64,000 bases of DNA from Sphingomonas taxi (GTDB lineage: Bacteria; Pseudomonadota; Alphaproteobacteria; Sphingomonadales; Sphingomonadaceae), in contig QFMX01000006.1 of the NCBI GenBank assembly GCA_003240625.1, positions 186,001 through 250,000 on the forward strand, written 5' to 3'. The notes beneath the pieces are model-generated. The model was not told the DNA's origin. It saw nothing but the letters and a program-made list of their open reading frames with translations, and made no database searches. How positions within the stretch are numbered: position 1 is the first letter of the stretch; each line of letters opens with the position of its first letter. Below are positions 44,926 through 52,689 of the stretch, piece by piece. The position numbers and the translations under genes are program-made.

Positions 44926-45648
44926 ATGGACGACGCCCAACTGACGCTGGATCTCGACGGGTGGGAGGGGCCGCTCGATCTGTTGCTGTCGCTCGCGCGG
45001 GGGCAGAAGGTCGATCTGCGGAAGATTTCGATCCTGGCGCTGGTCGAGCAGTATCTCGCTTATGTCGACTCCGCGCGCGCGCTGAAGCTGGAACTGGCGG
45101 CGGATTATCTCGTGATGGCGGCGTGGCTGGCGTATCTCAAATCGGCCTTGCTGTTGCCGCGCGATCCGCTCGCCGAGCCCGATCCCGAGGAACTCGCGCT
45201 GCGGCTGCAGCTCCGCCTCGAACGGCTGAGTGCGATGCGCGAAGCCGGCGCGCGGCTGATGGCGCGCGATCGGACCGGGCGCGACGTCTTCCTGCGTGGT
45301 GCACCAGAGGGGCTGCGGACGGTGCGGAAAGCGGCATGGCAGGCGGAGATCTTCGACCTGATCGCCGCGTATGGCCGGATCTCGGCGCGCACGCGGCCGG
45401 TGATGCATGTCGTCGCCGACCGCGAGGTGATGACGCTGGAGGCCGCGCTGGAGCGCGTATCGATGCTGGTCGGCGAGCGGATCGACTGGAGCGTGATCGA
45501 AAGCTTCCTCCCCGAAGCTGGAGAGCGGTTGCGGCGGTCGGCGCTCGCGTCCAGTTTCGTCGCGGCACTCGAACTCGCGCGACAGGGGAAGATCGACCTG
45601 CGCCAGGCCTCGCCGTTCGCGCCGCTCTATCTGAGGGCGCGCGCGTGA
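44926..45648 (+). CDS. scpA: Segregation and condensation protein A
   Basis: A 240-residue kleisin subunit of the SMC-ScpAB condensin. It has the N-terminal motif LDGWEGPLDLLLSLARGQKV, DLRKISILALVEQYLAYVD and the C-terminal winged helix (VAALELARQGKIDLRQASPF). Length is usual. scpB overlaps by 4 bases (GTGA), and tatABC follow. The scpA/scpB/tatABC order is common in sphingomonads. Confidence 0.94.
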   Translation: MDDAQLTLDLDGWEGPLDLLLSLARGQKVDLRKISILALVEQYLAYVDSARALKLELAADYLVMAAWLAYLKSALLLPRDPLAEPDPEELALRLQLRLERLSAMREAGARLMARDRTGRDVFLRGAPEGLRTVRKAAWQAEIFDLIAAYGRISARTRPVMHVVADREVMTLEAALERVSMLVGERIDWSVIESFLPEAGERLRRSALASSFVAALELARQGKIDLRQASPFAPLYLRARA

Positions 45649-46253
45649 CGCCGCCGGATGATTTCGTGCGCGCGGTCGAGGCAGTGTTGTTCGCGGCCGA
45701 GACCCCGCTGACGATCGACTCGATCCGTGCGCATGTCGGGGCGGGCGATGTCCGCGCGGCGCTGGACCGGCTGACGGCCGACTATGCCGGGCGCGGTATC
45801 CAGATCGTCCGCCGCGGCGAGCGGTGGCAGTTCCAGACCGCGCCGGACATGGCGCACATGCTCCGCCGCGACCGCGAGGAACCGCGCCGGCTCAGTCGCG
45901 CAGGCATCGAGACGCTGGCGATCATCGCCTATCACGAACCGGTCACGCGCGCGGAAATCGAGGCGATTCGCGGGGTGCAGATCTCGAAGGGGACGCTCGA
46001 CGTGCTGATGGAGGCGGGCTGGGTAAAGCCGGCGGGACGCCGCGAAGTGCCGGGGCGGCCCCTGATGTTTGCGACCAGCCCCGAGTTTCTCGTCCATTTC
46101 GGGCTGGCCGGCCGCCGCGATCTGCCGGGGATCGACGATCTGCGCGCCGCCGGGCTGCTCGATCCGGTCGATCTCGCCTTCGATCGGCTCGAAGATAGCG
46201 AAGATGGCGGGGGGATGGCGCAATCTCTGGCATTGAGGCGGGATGAGCCTTAG
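45645..46253 (+). CDS. scpB: Segregation and condensation protein B
   Basis: A 202-residue ScpB dimer subunit read from GTG 45645, overlapping the scpA stop. Two winged helices: FVRAVEAVLFAAETPLTIDS at the N-terminus, then LSRAGIETLAIIAYHEPVTR with AEIEAIRGVQISKGTLDVLM, which is the family signature. It caps ScpA and so the SMC ring. The C-terminal tail (from about 175) is acidic and not conserved. Confidence 0.94.
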   Translation: MTPPDDFVRAVEAVLFAAETPLTIDSIRAHVGAGDVRAALDRLTADYAGRGIQIVRRGERWQFQTAPDMAHMLRRDREEPRRLSRAGIETLAIIAYHEPVTRAEIEAIRGVQISKGTLDVLMEAGWVKPAGRREVPGRPLMFATSPEFLVHFGLAGRRDLPGIDDLRAAGLLDPVDLAFDRLEDSEDGGGMAQSLALRRDEP

Positions 46254-46275
46254 ATAGGGTTCAGTTTTCAGGAGA

Positions 46276-46527
46276 ATGGCCATGGGCGGTTTTAGCCCGA
46301 TTCACTTGCTCGTCCTCGCGGTCGTCGCGATCCTCCTTCTTGGCGGCGGTCGTTTTTCCAGCCTGATGGGCGACGTCGCCAAGGGCGTGAAGAACTTCAA
46401 GAAGGGCATGGCCGAGCCCGACGACGAGACGCCGGCCAAGCCATCGGCGCGGATCGAAGCGCAGAAGTCGGCCGATCCCGCGTTCGATCGCGACGGCAAT
46501 CGCGTCCGCGACGACCGTCCTGCCTGA
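46276..46527 (+). CDS. tatA: Sec-independent protein translocase protein TatA
   Basis: An 83-residue Tat pore component. One N-terminal membrane helix (SPIHLLVLAVVAILLLGGGR) followed by an amphipathic helix (FSSLMGDVAKGVKNFKKGM) and an acidic, unstructured tail. The start may be the first or third codon (both Met). Gap to scpB is 22 bases. The Tat system exports folded proteins with RR signals, such as the M24 peptidase at 14.6 kb. Confidence 0.94.
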   Translation: MAMGGFSPIHLLVLAVVAILLLGGGRFSSLMGDVAKGVKNFKKGMAEPDDETPAKPSARIEAQKSADPAFDRDGNRVRDDRPA

Positions 46528-46580
46528 AGCGATCGTGCTTGAAGTTGGCAGAGTTGAAGACCCTAGATAGGCGCGGCTGA

Positions 46581-47147
46581 ATGTTCGATATCGCGCCCTC
46601 CGAGTTCCTGCTCGTGGCATTCGTCGCGCTCGTCGTGATCGGTCCGAAGGACCTCCCCAAGGCGATGCGCGTGGTCGGCTATTGGGTCGGCAAGGCGCGC
46701 GGTGTCGCGCGGCAATTCCGCTCGGGCTTCGATTCGATGGTCCGCGAGGCCGAACTCGAAGAGATGGAAAAGCGCTGGGCGTCGGAAAACGAACGCATCA
46801 TGCGTGAGCATCCGCAGACGGGTACGGACGGCGCGGCCGATACTGCACAGGTCGTGCATTCGCCGGAGACCGAAGAGTATCGCCGCGACTATCGGTCCGG
46901 TGATCATACGCCTGATCATACGGCCGAAGATCAGGCGGCTGGCGACCATACGGACGAGCCTGTGATGGTCGAGAAGCCGGTGGTCGCTGCCGCTCCGCCG
47001 ACGGTATCGTCGGCGCCTGTCGACCAGGAGCACAAGCCGGTCGGCCATCGTGCCCCGGACCTGTTCGATGTCCCATTGGATACGCCGGTCACGACCGCGC
47101 CTCACCCCGACGACAAGACCGGCAAGTCCGACGTGGCGCCATCATGA
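46581..47147 (+). CDS. tatB: Sec-independent protein translocase protein TatB
   Basis: A 188-residue TatB. The membrane helix is in MFDIAPSEFLLVAFVALVVI, followed by GPKDLPKAMRVVGYWVGKAR and the amphipathic helix. The acidic, His/Asp-rich C-terminal tail is longer than in E. coli (DHTPDHTAEDQAAGDHT is a short imperfect repeat). It forms the receptor complex with TatC. Confidence 0.93.
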   Translation: MFDIAPSEFLLVAFVALVVIGPKDLPKAMRVVGYWVGKARGVARQFRSGFDSMVREAELEEMEKRWASENERIMREHPQTGTDGAADTAQVVHSPETEEYRRDYRSGDHTPDHTAEDQAAGDHTDEPVMVEKPVVAAAPPTVSSAPVDQEHKPVGHRAPDLFDVPLDTPVTTAPHPDDKTGKSDVAPS

Positions 47148-47190
47148 GCGGACCCGTCGTGATCGCCGCACATAACGCCGAAAGCAGAAC

Positions 47191-47973
47191 ATGAGCGAGA
47201 TCGACGCAAGCCGGGCGCCGTTGCTCGACCATCTGATCGAGCTGCGGCGGCGGCTGCTATATTGCATTGCCGCACTGATCGTGACGTTCGGGATCGCGAT
47301 GTATTTCGCCGAGGACATCTTCGGCTTCCTGGTCCACCCGCTGCTCGCGGCGGGGCAGAACAAGGTCATTTATACCGAGATCTTCGAGGCGTTCTTCGTC
47401 CAGATCAAGGTAGCGTTCTTTGCGGCGATGATGCTGTCCTTCCCGGTGATCGCGAACCAGCTTTGGCAGTTCGTCGCGCCCGGCCTCTACAAGAAGGAAA
47501 AGCGCGCGCTTCTGCCCTTCATCCTCGCGACGCCGGTGCTGTTCCTGACCGGCGCGGCGATGGCCTATTACATCGCGATCCCGATGGCGCTGCACTTCCT
47601 GCTCGGGTTCGACGGCATGGTCGGCGGCATCCACCGCGAGGCGCTGCCGGCGATCGGCAATTACCTGTCGTTCACCATGCAGTTCCTGTTCGGCTTCGGG
47701 ATCTCGTTCCTGCTGCCGGTGCTGCTGATGCTGCTGGAGCGGGCGGGGATCGTCACGCGGAAACAGCTGATCGGCGCGCGGCGCTATGCGATCGTCGCGG
47801 CGTTCGCGATCGCCGCGGTGCTGACGCCGCCGGATATCGGGTCGCAGCTGTTGCTCGCGATCCCGCTGGTGATTCTGTACGAACTCGCGCTGATCGGGAT
47901 CTGGTTCACCGAGCGCAGCCGGGCGAAGGCCAAGGCGGTCGAGGGCGAGTCCACCGACATCGTCGAGAGTTAA
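47191..47973 (+). CDS. tatC: Sec-independent protein translocase protein TatC
   Basis: A 260-residue polytopic inner-membrane protein with six hydrophobic segments. It begins with the conserved APLLDHLIELRRRLLYCIAA. VFLTGAAMAYYIAIPMALHF and FAIAAVLTPPDIGSQLLLAI are family signatures. It binds twin-arginine signals together with TatB. A bidirectional terminator hairpin follows at 48008. Confidence 0.96.
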   Translation: MSEIDASRAPLLDHLIELRRRLLYCIAALIVTFGIAMYFAEDIFGFLVHPLLAAGQNKVIYTEIFEAFFVQIKVAFFAAMMLSFPVIANQLWQFVAPGLYKKEKRALLPFILATPVLFLTGAAMAYYIAIPMALHFLLGFDGMVGGIHREALPAIGNYLSFTMQFLFGFGISFLLPVLLMLLERAGIVTRKQLIGARRYAIVAAFAIAAVLTPPDIGSQLLLAIPLVILYELALIGIWFTERSRAKAKAVEGESTDIVES

Positions 47974-48007
47974 GGTCGAGAGTTAAGAACGCAGAACGCC
48001 GATACGA

Positions 48008-48043
48008 AAACGGGGCCCGGTGCATGTGCACCGGGCCCCGTTT
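48008..48043. terminator. Bidirectional terminator between tatC and entericidin
   Basis: AAACGGGGCCCGGTGCA and its exact complement TGCACCGGGCCCCGTTT form a 17-bp perfect stem with a minimal loop. It lies 35 bases after tatC and 22 bases after the end of the convergent entericidin gene. A run of T at 48041 and A at 48007 supports function in both directions. Confidence 0.85.
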
Positions 48044-48064
48044 CATTACCAGAAGCGCAAGGGC

Positions 48065-48199
48065 TTACTTGGCGCCGTCTGCGGTCTTCGCGACGGTCTT
48101 GCCTGCCGATGCGACGTCCTTGCCCGCACCCTCGACGGTGTTGCATGCCGAAACCATGAGCGCGCCTGCGACGACGGCCAGTCCAACCAACTTACGCAT
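48065..48199 (-). CDS. Entericidin A/B family lipoprotein
   Basis: A 44-residue lipoprotein read from ATG 48199, with GGAGGAAG upstream. The signal is MRKLVGLAVVAGALMVSAC with lipobox VSAC, then NTVEGAGKDVASAGKTV, the hallmark entericidin repeat. In enterobacteria entericidins are stress-controlled lipoproteins; related genes are frequent general stress response members in alphaproteobacteria. A candidate EcfG promoter lies 42-66 bases upstream. The stress sigma locus begins 400 bases away. Confidence 0.9.
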   Translation of the reverse strand: MRKLVGLAVVAGALMVSACNTVEGAGKDVASAGKTVAKTADGAK

Positions 48200-48240
48200 G
48201 ATACTTCCTCCAAGAAGGGCTTGAATGCCACCGGAGGTGA

Positions 48241-48265
48241 AATGTTCGGGCGCCGCATTCGTTCC
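48241..48265 (-). promoter_or_regulatory. Candidate EcfG promoter of entericidin
   Basis: On the minus strand: GGAAC (48265-48261), 16 bases, CATT (48244-48241). One base differs from the CGTT -10 element. It would start transcription about 35 bases before the entericidin ATG. Confidence 0.5.
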
Positions 48266-48352
48266 GATGCCGAAACCAGAAGGCGTGCGATTTGTGGCGC
48301 TTAAGAGGGCATCCGCACATCTAAGGGGGGCTGCCACTCGCCCGAACGATAA

Positions 48353-48442
48353 AGGCCCGGAAGCATCACCAGGGGGGGAAGGGTGATGCTACCGGGCCTG
48401 TGTTCTGGATAGCGAGAGCGGGGGGGCATAAATTCGCTATCC
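48353..48442. other. Two successive hairpins, possible terminator or small RNA
   Basis: First hairpin: AGGCCCGGAAGCATCACC (48353-48370) with GGTGATGCTACCGGGCCT (48382-48399), 18 bp with one mismatch. Second: GGATAGCGA (48407-48415) with TCGCTATCC (48434-48442), perfect. On the minus strand the first is followed by TTTAT, so it could end the transcript of the sensor gene whose stop is at 48564, or a small RNA. No other feature is seen in the 364-base gap. Confidence 0.5.
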
Positions 48443-48563
48443 GAAGTGTAGAACGGCGACGGCGGAAGTCGGTTCCCGCGTTTTTCGAAAATCTCGATTT
48501 AAAATCCGAGTTTAATTTGAATTGGTTAACGTCGCGGCATGAAACACCGCAATACTTCCCCGG

Positions 48564-50177
48564 TCAGTCGCGACCGGTAACGGCGACGGCGATCTCATAG
48601 GCTCCGACCAGCGGATCATGGTGGAGCGGCGAGCGCAACTGGCGCGACAGGCCTTCCATCACGCGTCCGTAGCGCGAGGCGGCCTCGCGCAGTGCATCGC
48701 TCTCGACCAGGGCCCGCGACACGACCCGCAGCAGCGCGCGATCGGGTTTGTCGGCGAGCTTGTCGGCAGGCTTCACGACGATCCGGATCTGCGCGGCGGG
48801 ATCGCACGTCATCGCCAGCTCGATCGTCTCGGTGACGAGGAAGGCGATCGCGACCGCGACGTCCTGGTTGACCAGATACGGATCGACATCGAGCGTGATG
48901 CCCAGCCCGTGCGACCGATCGGACGCGGTCGCGCGGATGTTGGCCGAGAGTTCGCCGATCATCGTCCGCAGGTTCAGTCCGCGGTTTTCCTCAAGTTCGG
49001 CGAAGTGATTGCGGTGGACGACGGCGAGTGCATCGACGCGGCGCTGGATCGAGGAATAGGCGGCGGTCGCATCGGCGCTCGGCGCGCTGCGGGCGTGGAA
49101 GTTGATCAGGCTGGAGATGACCTGGAGGTTGTTCTTCACCCGGTGATGGACTTCGCGCGTCAGCTTGGTCTGGCGGACCAGCCCTTCGGCGAGCCCGGCC
49201 TCATGCAGCGCGCCCGTGCGGCTGATCGCCTGGAACGTCTCGCCCAGCTCGCGGATCTCCTGCGCGGGCAGGGTGTGGACGGTACCGAAGTCGAGTTCCT
49301 CGCCGGGCGTGAAGGCGGCGACCGCACCGCGGAGGCGGCGCAGCGGGCGGATCAGCAGGCGATCGACGACGAACCACGCAATGCTCGCCGCAGCGATCCA
49401 CATCAGCAACGGCAGCAGCATCGCGACGATCAGCGACGACGTGACGGGCGCGCTGCGGATGCTGGTGCGCAGGGCAAGGCCCGCGACGCCGAGCTCGGTC
49501 CGCATCGTCTCCATGCGGTCGAGCGGGCGTTCGTCCGGGATCGTCTCCAGATGCAGCGAATCCTCGTCGAGGACGATCGCGCTGCTGAACGCCGATGCGC
49601 GGGTGGATGGCTGCCCGATCTTCTCGAGGAAGGGGCGCGGGAAATAGGCGCGGGCGGACGTATCGCCGCCGGGGCCGGAGATCGCAAGGAGCAAGCCGTT
49701 GTCGGGGACGATCGCGGCGGCGATCGGCATGTCGTCTTGGCGCAGCGTGACCGGATTGGGCAATGGGACGCCGCATAGGACGTTGCCCTTGCGATCGGTG
49801 ATGATGAAGCGGGTGCCGGCCGAGGATTGCTGGGCGAACACGCCCTGCGCACGGGCGCAGCTGGGGGCGTCGGCGGGATCGGTGCCGAGCGCATTCACCG
49901 CGACCCGCAAGGCCGTCATGTCGCCGACGAGTTCGATCGCGATCGCGCGTGCGCTCTCGTTCGCAGTGACCCGCAGGCGCGCGCGCGCTTCTGCATCGGC
50001 GAGGCGGGTAGTCTGCAAGGTCGCGAAGACCGCGATCAGCGCCAGCGGCAGGAGCGCAGCGCTGATGATCAAGAAAAGCTTGGCACCGGTCGGCAAGCGA
50101 CCCATCGCCGAGATGAAACGGCGTTCGGCCACGGTGTCTGCCTGTAGTGTCGGGTTCGTATCGGGTGGCGAGGCCAT
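48564..50177 (-). CDS. PhyP-like HisKA_2 sensor protein with degenerate ATPase domain
   Basis: A 537-residue membrane protein read from ATG 50177. TM1 is at 33-54, a periplasmic sensor region at 55-245, TM2 at 247-271, then a HAMP-like linker. The H-box REVHHRVKNNLQVISSLI has its phospho-acceptor His at 345, HisKA_2/HWE type. The C-terminal HATPase domain is degenerate: the N-box reads FLVTETIELA, lacking the Asn, and no G-box is visible. It lies 11 bases after nepR on the same strand. In Sphingomonas the membrane protein PhyP at this locus acts as a phosphatase of PhyR, which would fit a kinase-dead domain. The functional call is inference. Confidence 0.83.
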   Translation of the reverse strand: MASPPDTNPTLQADTVAERRFISAMGRLPTGAKLFLIISAALLPLALIAVFATLQTTRLADAEARARLRVTANESARAIAIELVGDMTALRVAVNALGTDPADAPSCARAQGVFAQQSSAGTRFIITDRKGNVLCGVPLPNPVTLRQDDMPIAAAIVPDNGLLLAISGPGGDTSARAYFPRPFLEKIGQPSTRASAFSSAIVLDEDSLHLETIPDERPLDRMETMRTELGVAGLALRTSIRSAPVTSSLIVAMLLPLLMWIAAASIAWFVVDRLLIRPLRRLRGAVAAFTPGEELDFGTVHTLPAQEIRELGETFQAISRTGALHEAGLAEGLVRQTKLTREVHHRVKNNLQVISSLINFHARSAPSADATAAYSSIQRRVDALAVVHRNHFAELEENRGLNLRTMIGELSANIRATASDRSHGLGITLDVDPYLVNQDVAVAIAFLVTETIELAMTCDPAAQIRIVVKPADKLADKPDRALLRVVSRALVESDALREAASRYGRVMEGLSRQLRSPLHHDPLVGAYEIAVAVTGRD

Positions 50178-50188
50178 GCGGCCCGCCG

Positions 50189-50353
50189 TCAGTCTAGCTT
50201 GCCGAGGAGATCGAGCAGGTCGTCGGGGATAACCTCGTCGACGGTCTTCTGATAAACCGAGCGCAGCGCCGAGCCCATTTGTTGATCCTTGTTCTGGATC
50301 TTCGGGGGCTTCGTTGCAGGCACTGTCTTCTCCGTGTCGTGGCCCAAACTCAA
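50189..50353 (-). CDS. nepR: Anti-sigma factor NepR
   Basis: A 54-residue protein read from TTG 50353, which has AGGGGGAAG just upstream; a longer form from ATG 50380 would have 63 residues. The C-terminal MGSALRSVYQKTVDEVIPDD followed by LLDLLGKLD is the NepR core. NepR holds the sigma factor EcfG inactive until phosphorylated PhyR binds NepR. It is the first gene of a minus-strand unit with the PhyP-like gene and is divergent from phyR. Confidence 0.88.
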   Translation of the reverse strand: MSLGHDTEKTVPATKPPKIQNKDQQMGSALRSVYQKTVDEVIPDDLLDLLGKLD

Positions 50354-50448
50354 AACTTCCCCCTGCACGACGCAAACCAATCAGATGACGATGAGTATGG
50401 CTGGACCCTCGGGCATCAGGCTGCACACTCGCGAAAAGATGCTCGTGA

Positions 50449-50473
50449 AACCAAATAGCATCTCGATAGTTCC
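50449..50473 (-). promoter_or_regulatory. Candidate EcfG promoter of nepR
   Basis: On the minus strand: GGAAC (50473-50469), 16 bases, GGTT (50452-50449), one base off the CGTT element. It would give a 5' leader of about 60-90 bases for nepR and provide autoregulation by EcfG. Confidence 0.5.
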
Positions 50474-50638
50474 ACGTTCGACCGAAAAATCCGCATTCCC
50501 GTGTCATTCCGTTCGCTCGCCGGGCAATGATGCACCCGGAACGGACGGACCGGTAGCATTTTCGACCGATGCCATTGCAATGACGCGAGCCGCCCGACAC
50601 ATGAGGGGCCGCACAGGATCAGGGAGTATTCGTTACCC

Positions 50639-51442
50639 ATGTCTTTAGGACAGCAACTCGCACCGCACCTTCCCTTTTTGCGGCGCTATGGCCGGGCCCT
50701 GACCGGCAGCCAGATGCATGGCGACAAATATGTGCGCGCTACCTTGGAAGCGATCGTCGCCGCACCGGAAGAATTTCCGCGCGACGTCGATCCGCGTCTC
50801 GGCCTGTACCGGATGTTCCAGGCGATCTGGAACTCGGCGAATTTCGACGAGGTCGGCGACGAGGGTTTTGGCGAGGCCGAGGGTCATGAAGCCGTCGCCC
50901 GCGCGCGTCTCGCACGGATGACGCCGCTGTCGCGCCAGGCCCTGTTGCTGACCGCGATGGAGGGCTTCACGCCCGAGGACGCGGCATACCTGATCGAAGT
51001 CGACGCGAGCGAAGTCGACGACCTTGTCGCCGAAGCACTGTCGGAAATCGAGAACCAGACCCGCGCCAAGGTCCTGATCATCGAGGACGAACCGATCATC
51101 GCGATGGATATCGAGACGATCGTTCGCGATCTCGGCCATGACGTCACCGGCGTTGCGGTCACTCGCGACGAAGCGGTTGCGCTTGCGATGGAAACGCGGC
51201 CGGGCCTCGTGCTTGCCGACATCCAGCTCGCCGACGACAGCTCGGGCATCGACGCGGTCAAGGACATCCTCGCCGAGTTCGAGGTCCCGGTGATCTTCAT
51301 CACCGCGTTCCCCGAGCGCCTGCTGACCGGCGAACGTCCCGAGCCGACGTTCCTGATCACCAAGCCGTTCCAGCGTTCGACCGTCAAGGCTGCTATCAGC
51401 CAGGCGTTGTTCTTCGACCAGGCGACTGTTCCGACTGCCTGA
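50639..51442 (+). CDS. phyR: Response regulator PhyR (anti-anti-sigma)
   Basis: A 267-residue protein with an N-terminal sigma-factor-like domain (about 1-130; LPFLRRYGRALTGSQMHGDK, ARLARMTPLSRQALLLTAME) and a C-terminal receiver domain. The receiver has acidic residues E149-E151 (IIEDEP), phospho-acceptor Asp194 (VLADIQLADD), and the FATGUY-type sequence FITAFPERLLTGERPEPTFL. When phosphorylated, the sigma-like domain is exposed and binds NepR, freeing EcfG. It is divergent from nepR, with a 250-base control region between. Confidence 0.96.
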   Translation: MSLGQQLAPHLPFLRRYGRALTGSQMHGDKYVRATLEAIVAAPEEFPRDVDPRLGLYRMFQAIWNSANFDEVGDEGFGEAEGHEAVARARLARMTPLSRQALLLTAMEGFTPEDAAYLIEVDASEVDDLVAEALSEIENQTRAKVLIIEDEPIIAMDIETIVRDLGHDVTGVAVTRDEAVALAMETRPGLVLADIQLADDSSGIDAVKDILAEFEVPVIFITAFPERLLTGERPEPTFLITKPFQRSTVKAAISQALFFDQATVPTA

Positions 51443-51515
51443 TCGTCGCCGTATATCGGGTCCGTTTTCGCCAGACGGTTACGGACCCAAAACGGTTCTC
51501 GATGGTTTAGGGGTC

Positions 51516-51653
51516 ATGGCTGATCCAAACGAACCGATCCATATCGAGACCGATGACGCGAGAGCGGGATCCACTCCTCACATGACCCGATATATACTGG
51601 CAATCTCGCTGGTACTGGTCATCGTGATCTTCGGATTTCTCGTCCTCCGCTAA
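51516..51653 (+). CDS. 45-residue single-helix membrane protein between phyR and ecfG
   Basis: A 45-codon frame with AGGGG upstream of ATG 51516. A polar N-terminus (MADPNEPIHIETDDARAGST) is followed by one hydrophobic helix (YILAISLVLVIVIFGFLVL) and a terminal Arg. It would be a C-tail-type membrane protein with the N-terminus in the cytoplasm or periplasm. Its place in the stress locus suggests a linked role, but no function is known. Confidence 0.65.
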   Translation: MADPNEPIHIETDDARAGSTPHMTRYILAISLVLVIVIFGFLVLR

Positions 51654-51746
51654 TCTGAATTCTGCGTAGGTCACTGGCAATGCTGGTAACCTGCGTCTAT
51701 GTCTGTCGCTCCGCTCGGCAGTTTTATCGGGATTGATTGGATTACC

Positions 51747-52400
51747 ATGACCCAGCCTGCGCCGCGTGCAGACACCGATGATGAGATCGACGAGGTCGTC
51801 GTACCGGTTGAGCACGTCTCGCTGTCGGATGCCGAGTTCAAGGTTCAGCTTGCCCAGGTGATCCCGCATCTCCGTGCGTTCGGCCGCTCGCTTTCGGGCA
51901 GCCGCGATCTCGCGGACGATCTGGTGCAGGAGACGCTGCTGAAGGCATGGGCCGCGCGTCTGCGCTTCCAGGCCGGCACCAACATGCGGGCATGGACCTT
52001 CATCATCCTGCGCAACCTGTATCTCTCGCAGATGCGTCGTGCGCGCTTCAAGGGCGAGTGGGACGATCTGGTCGCGGATCGTATCCTTGCGGCCCCGGCG
52101 AGCCAGGATCGCCACGTTGAACTCGGCGACATGCAGCGCGCACTCATGCATCTGCCGCAGCCGCAGCGCGAGGCACTGATCCTCGTCGGTGCGGGTGGCT
52201 TTGCGTATGAAGAGGCCGCCGAGATTTGCAACGTAGCCGTCGGCACGATCAAGAGTCGGGTTGCGCGTGGCCGTGTCGCGCTGGAAACGATCCTGACCGA
52301 CGGCTCGCTGCCGTCACGTCGCGATCACGAAACCGATACGAGCAAGACCGCGCTCGACTCGATCATGGGTGATGTCGAGGAACTCAGCCGGGGTCGTTGA
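51747..52400 (+). CDS. ecfG: General stress response sigma factor EcfG (ECF15 type)
   Basis: A 217-residue ECF sigma factor read from ATG 51747; an ATG at 51699 would add 16 residues that do not look conserved. Region 2 is VIPHLRAFGRSLSGSRDLAD with DDLVQETLLKAWAARLRF and NMRAWTFIILRNLYLSQMRR; region 4 is LPQPQREALILVGAGGFAYE with EAAEICNVAVGTIKSRVARG. This is typical of EcfG proteins. A C-terminal tail of about 30 residues follows. It would read GGAAC-N16-CGTT promoters. Confidence 0.94.
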   Translation: MTQPAPRADTDDEIDEVVVPVEHVSLSDAEFKVQLAQVIPHLRAFGRSLSGSRDLADDLVQETLLKAWAARLRFQAGTNMRAWTFIILRNLYLSQMRRARFKGEWDDLVADRILAAPASQDRHVELGDMQRALMHLPQPQREALILVGAGGFAYEEAAEICNVAVGTIKSRVARGRVALETILTDGSLPSRRDHETDTSKTALDSIMGDVEELSRGR

Positions 52401-52439
52401 CCCTCGGTTCAGGTTATCTTGTTGAACCTGTCGGCGCGA

Positions 52440-52655
52440 TCAGTGTCGAATGCGGTCCATCTGCTGGAGCATCCGCACCATATCGTCCGGCAGGCCGCGC
52501 GGCTCATCGAATGCGCCGCGTAGTGCATAGCCTATAACGTCGGTCACACGAGGGCCGCGGACGGTCTGTCGCCCGTTCTTGTCACCGCTGATCATGTGTA
52601 GTGCGTAAGTCATGCACGTGAGAACGGTCGATTGCGGGTTTCGTTGCTTCCCCAT
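52440..52655 (-). CDS. Second NepR-like small protein, candidate anti-sigma factor
   Basis: A 71-residue minus-strand frame (shorter starts at 52613 or 52595 are possible; none has a good ribosome binding site). The C-terminal half reads VIGYALRGAFDEPRGLPDDM and then VRMLQQMDRIRH. It aligns with the NepR core in the window (G-x-ALR-x-x-aromatic, then I/L-PDD-hydrophobic, L, L/M-D), with a loop two residues shorter. It is convergent with ecfG (40 bases apart). Other sphingomonads have two NepR paralogs, so NepR2 is plausible. The identification is from motif matching only. Confidence 0.6.
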   Translation of the reverse strand: MGKQRNPQSTVLTCMTYALHMISGDKNGRQTVRGPRVTDVIGYALRGAFDEPRGLPDDMVRMLQQMDRIRH

Positions 52656-52689
52656 GTCAAGACATCGTTACTTTCTATAGTAGCGAAGC

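Noticed and set aside
50538..50562. GGAAC upstream of phyR as an EcfG promoter
   Set aside because: The bases at the right distance are TTTT or TTTC, with no CGTT-like -10 element.
51458..51488. GGGTCCGT/ACGGACCC stem after phyR as a terminator
   Set aside because: Only an 8-bp stem with a 15-base loop and no U run; it lies before the small gene, which may be cotranscribed.
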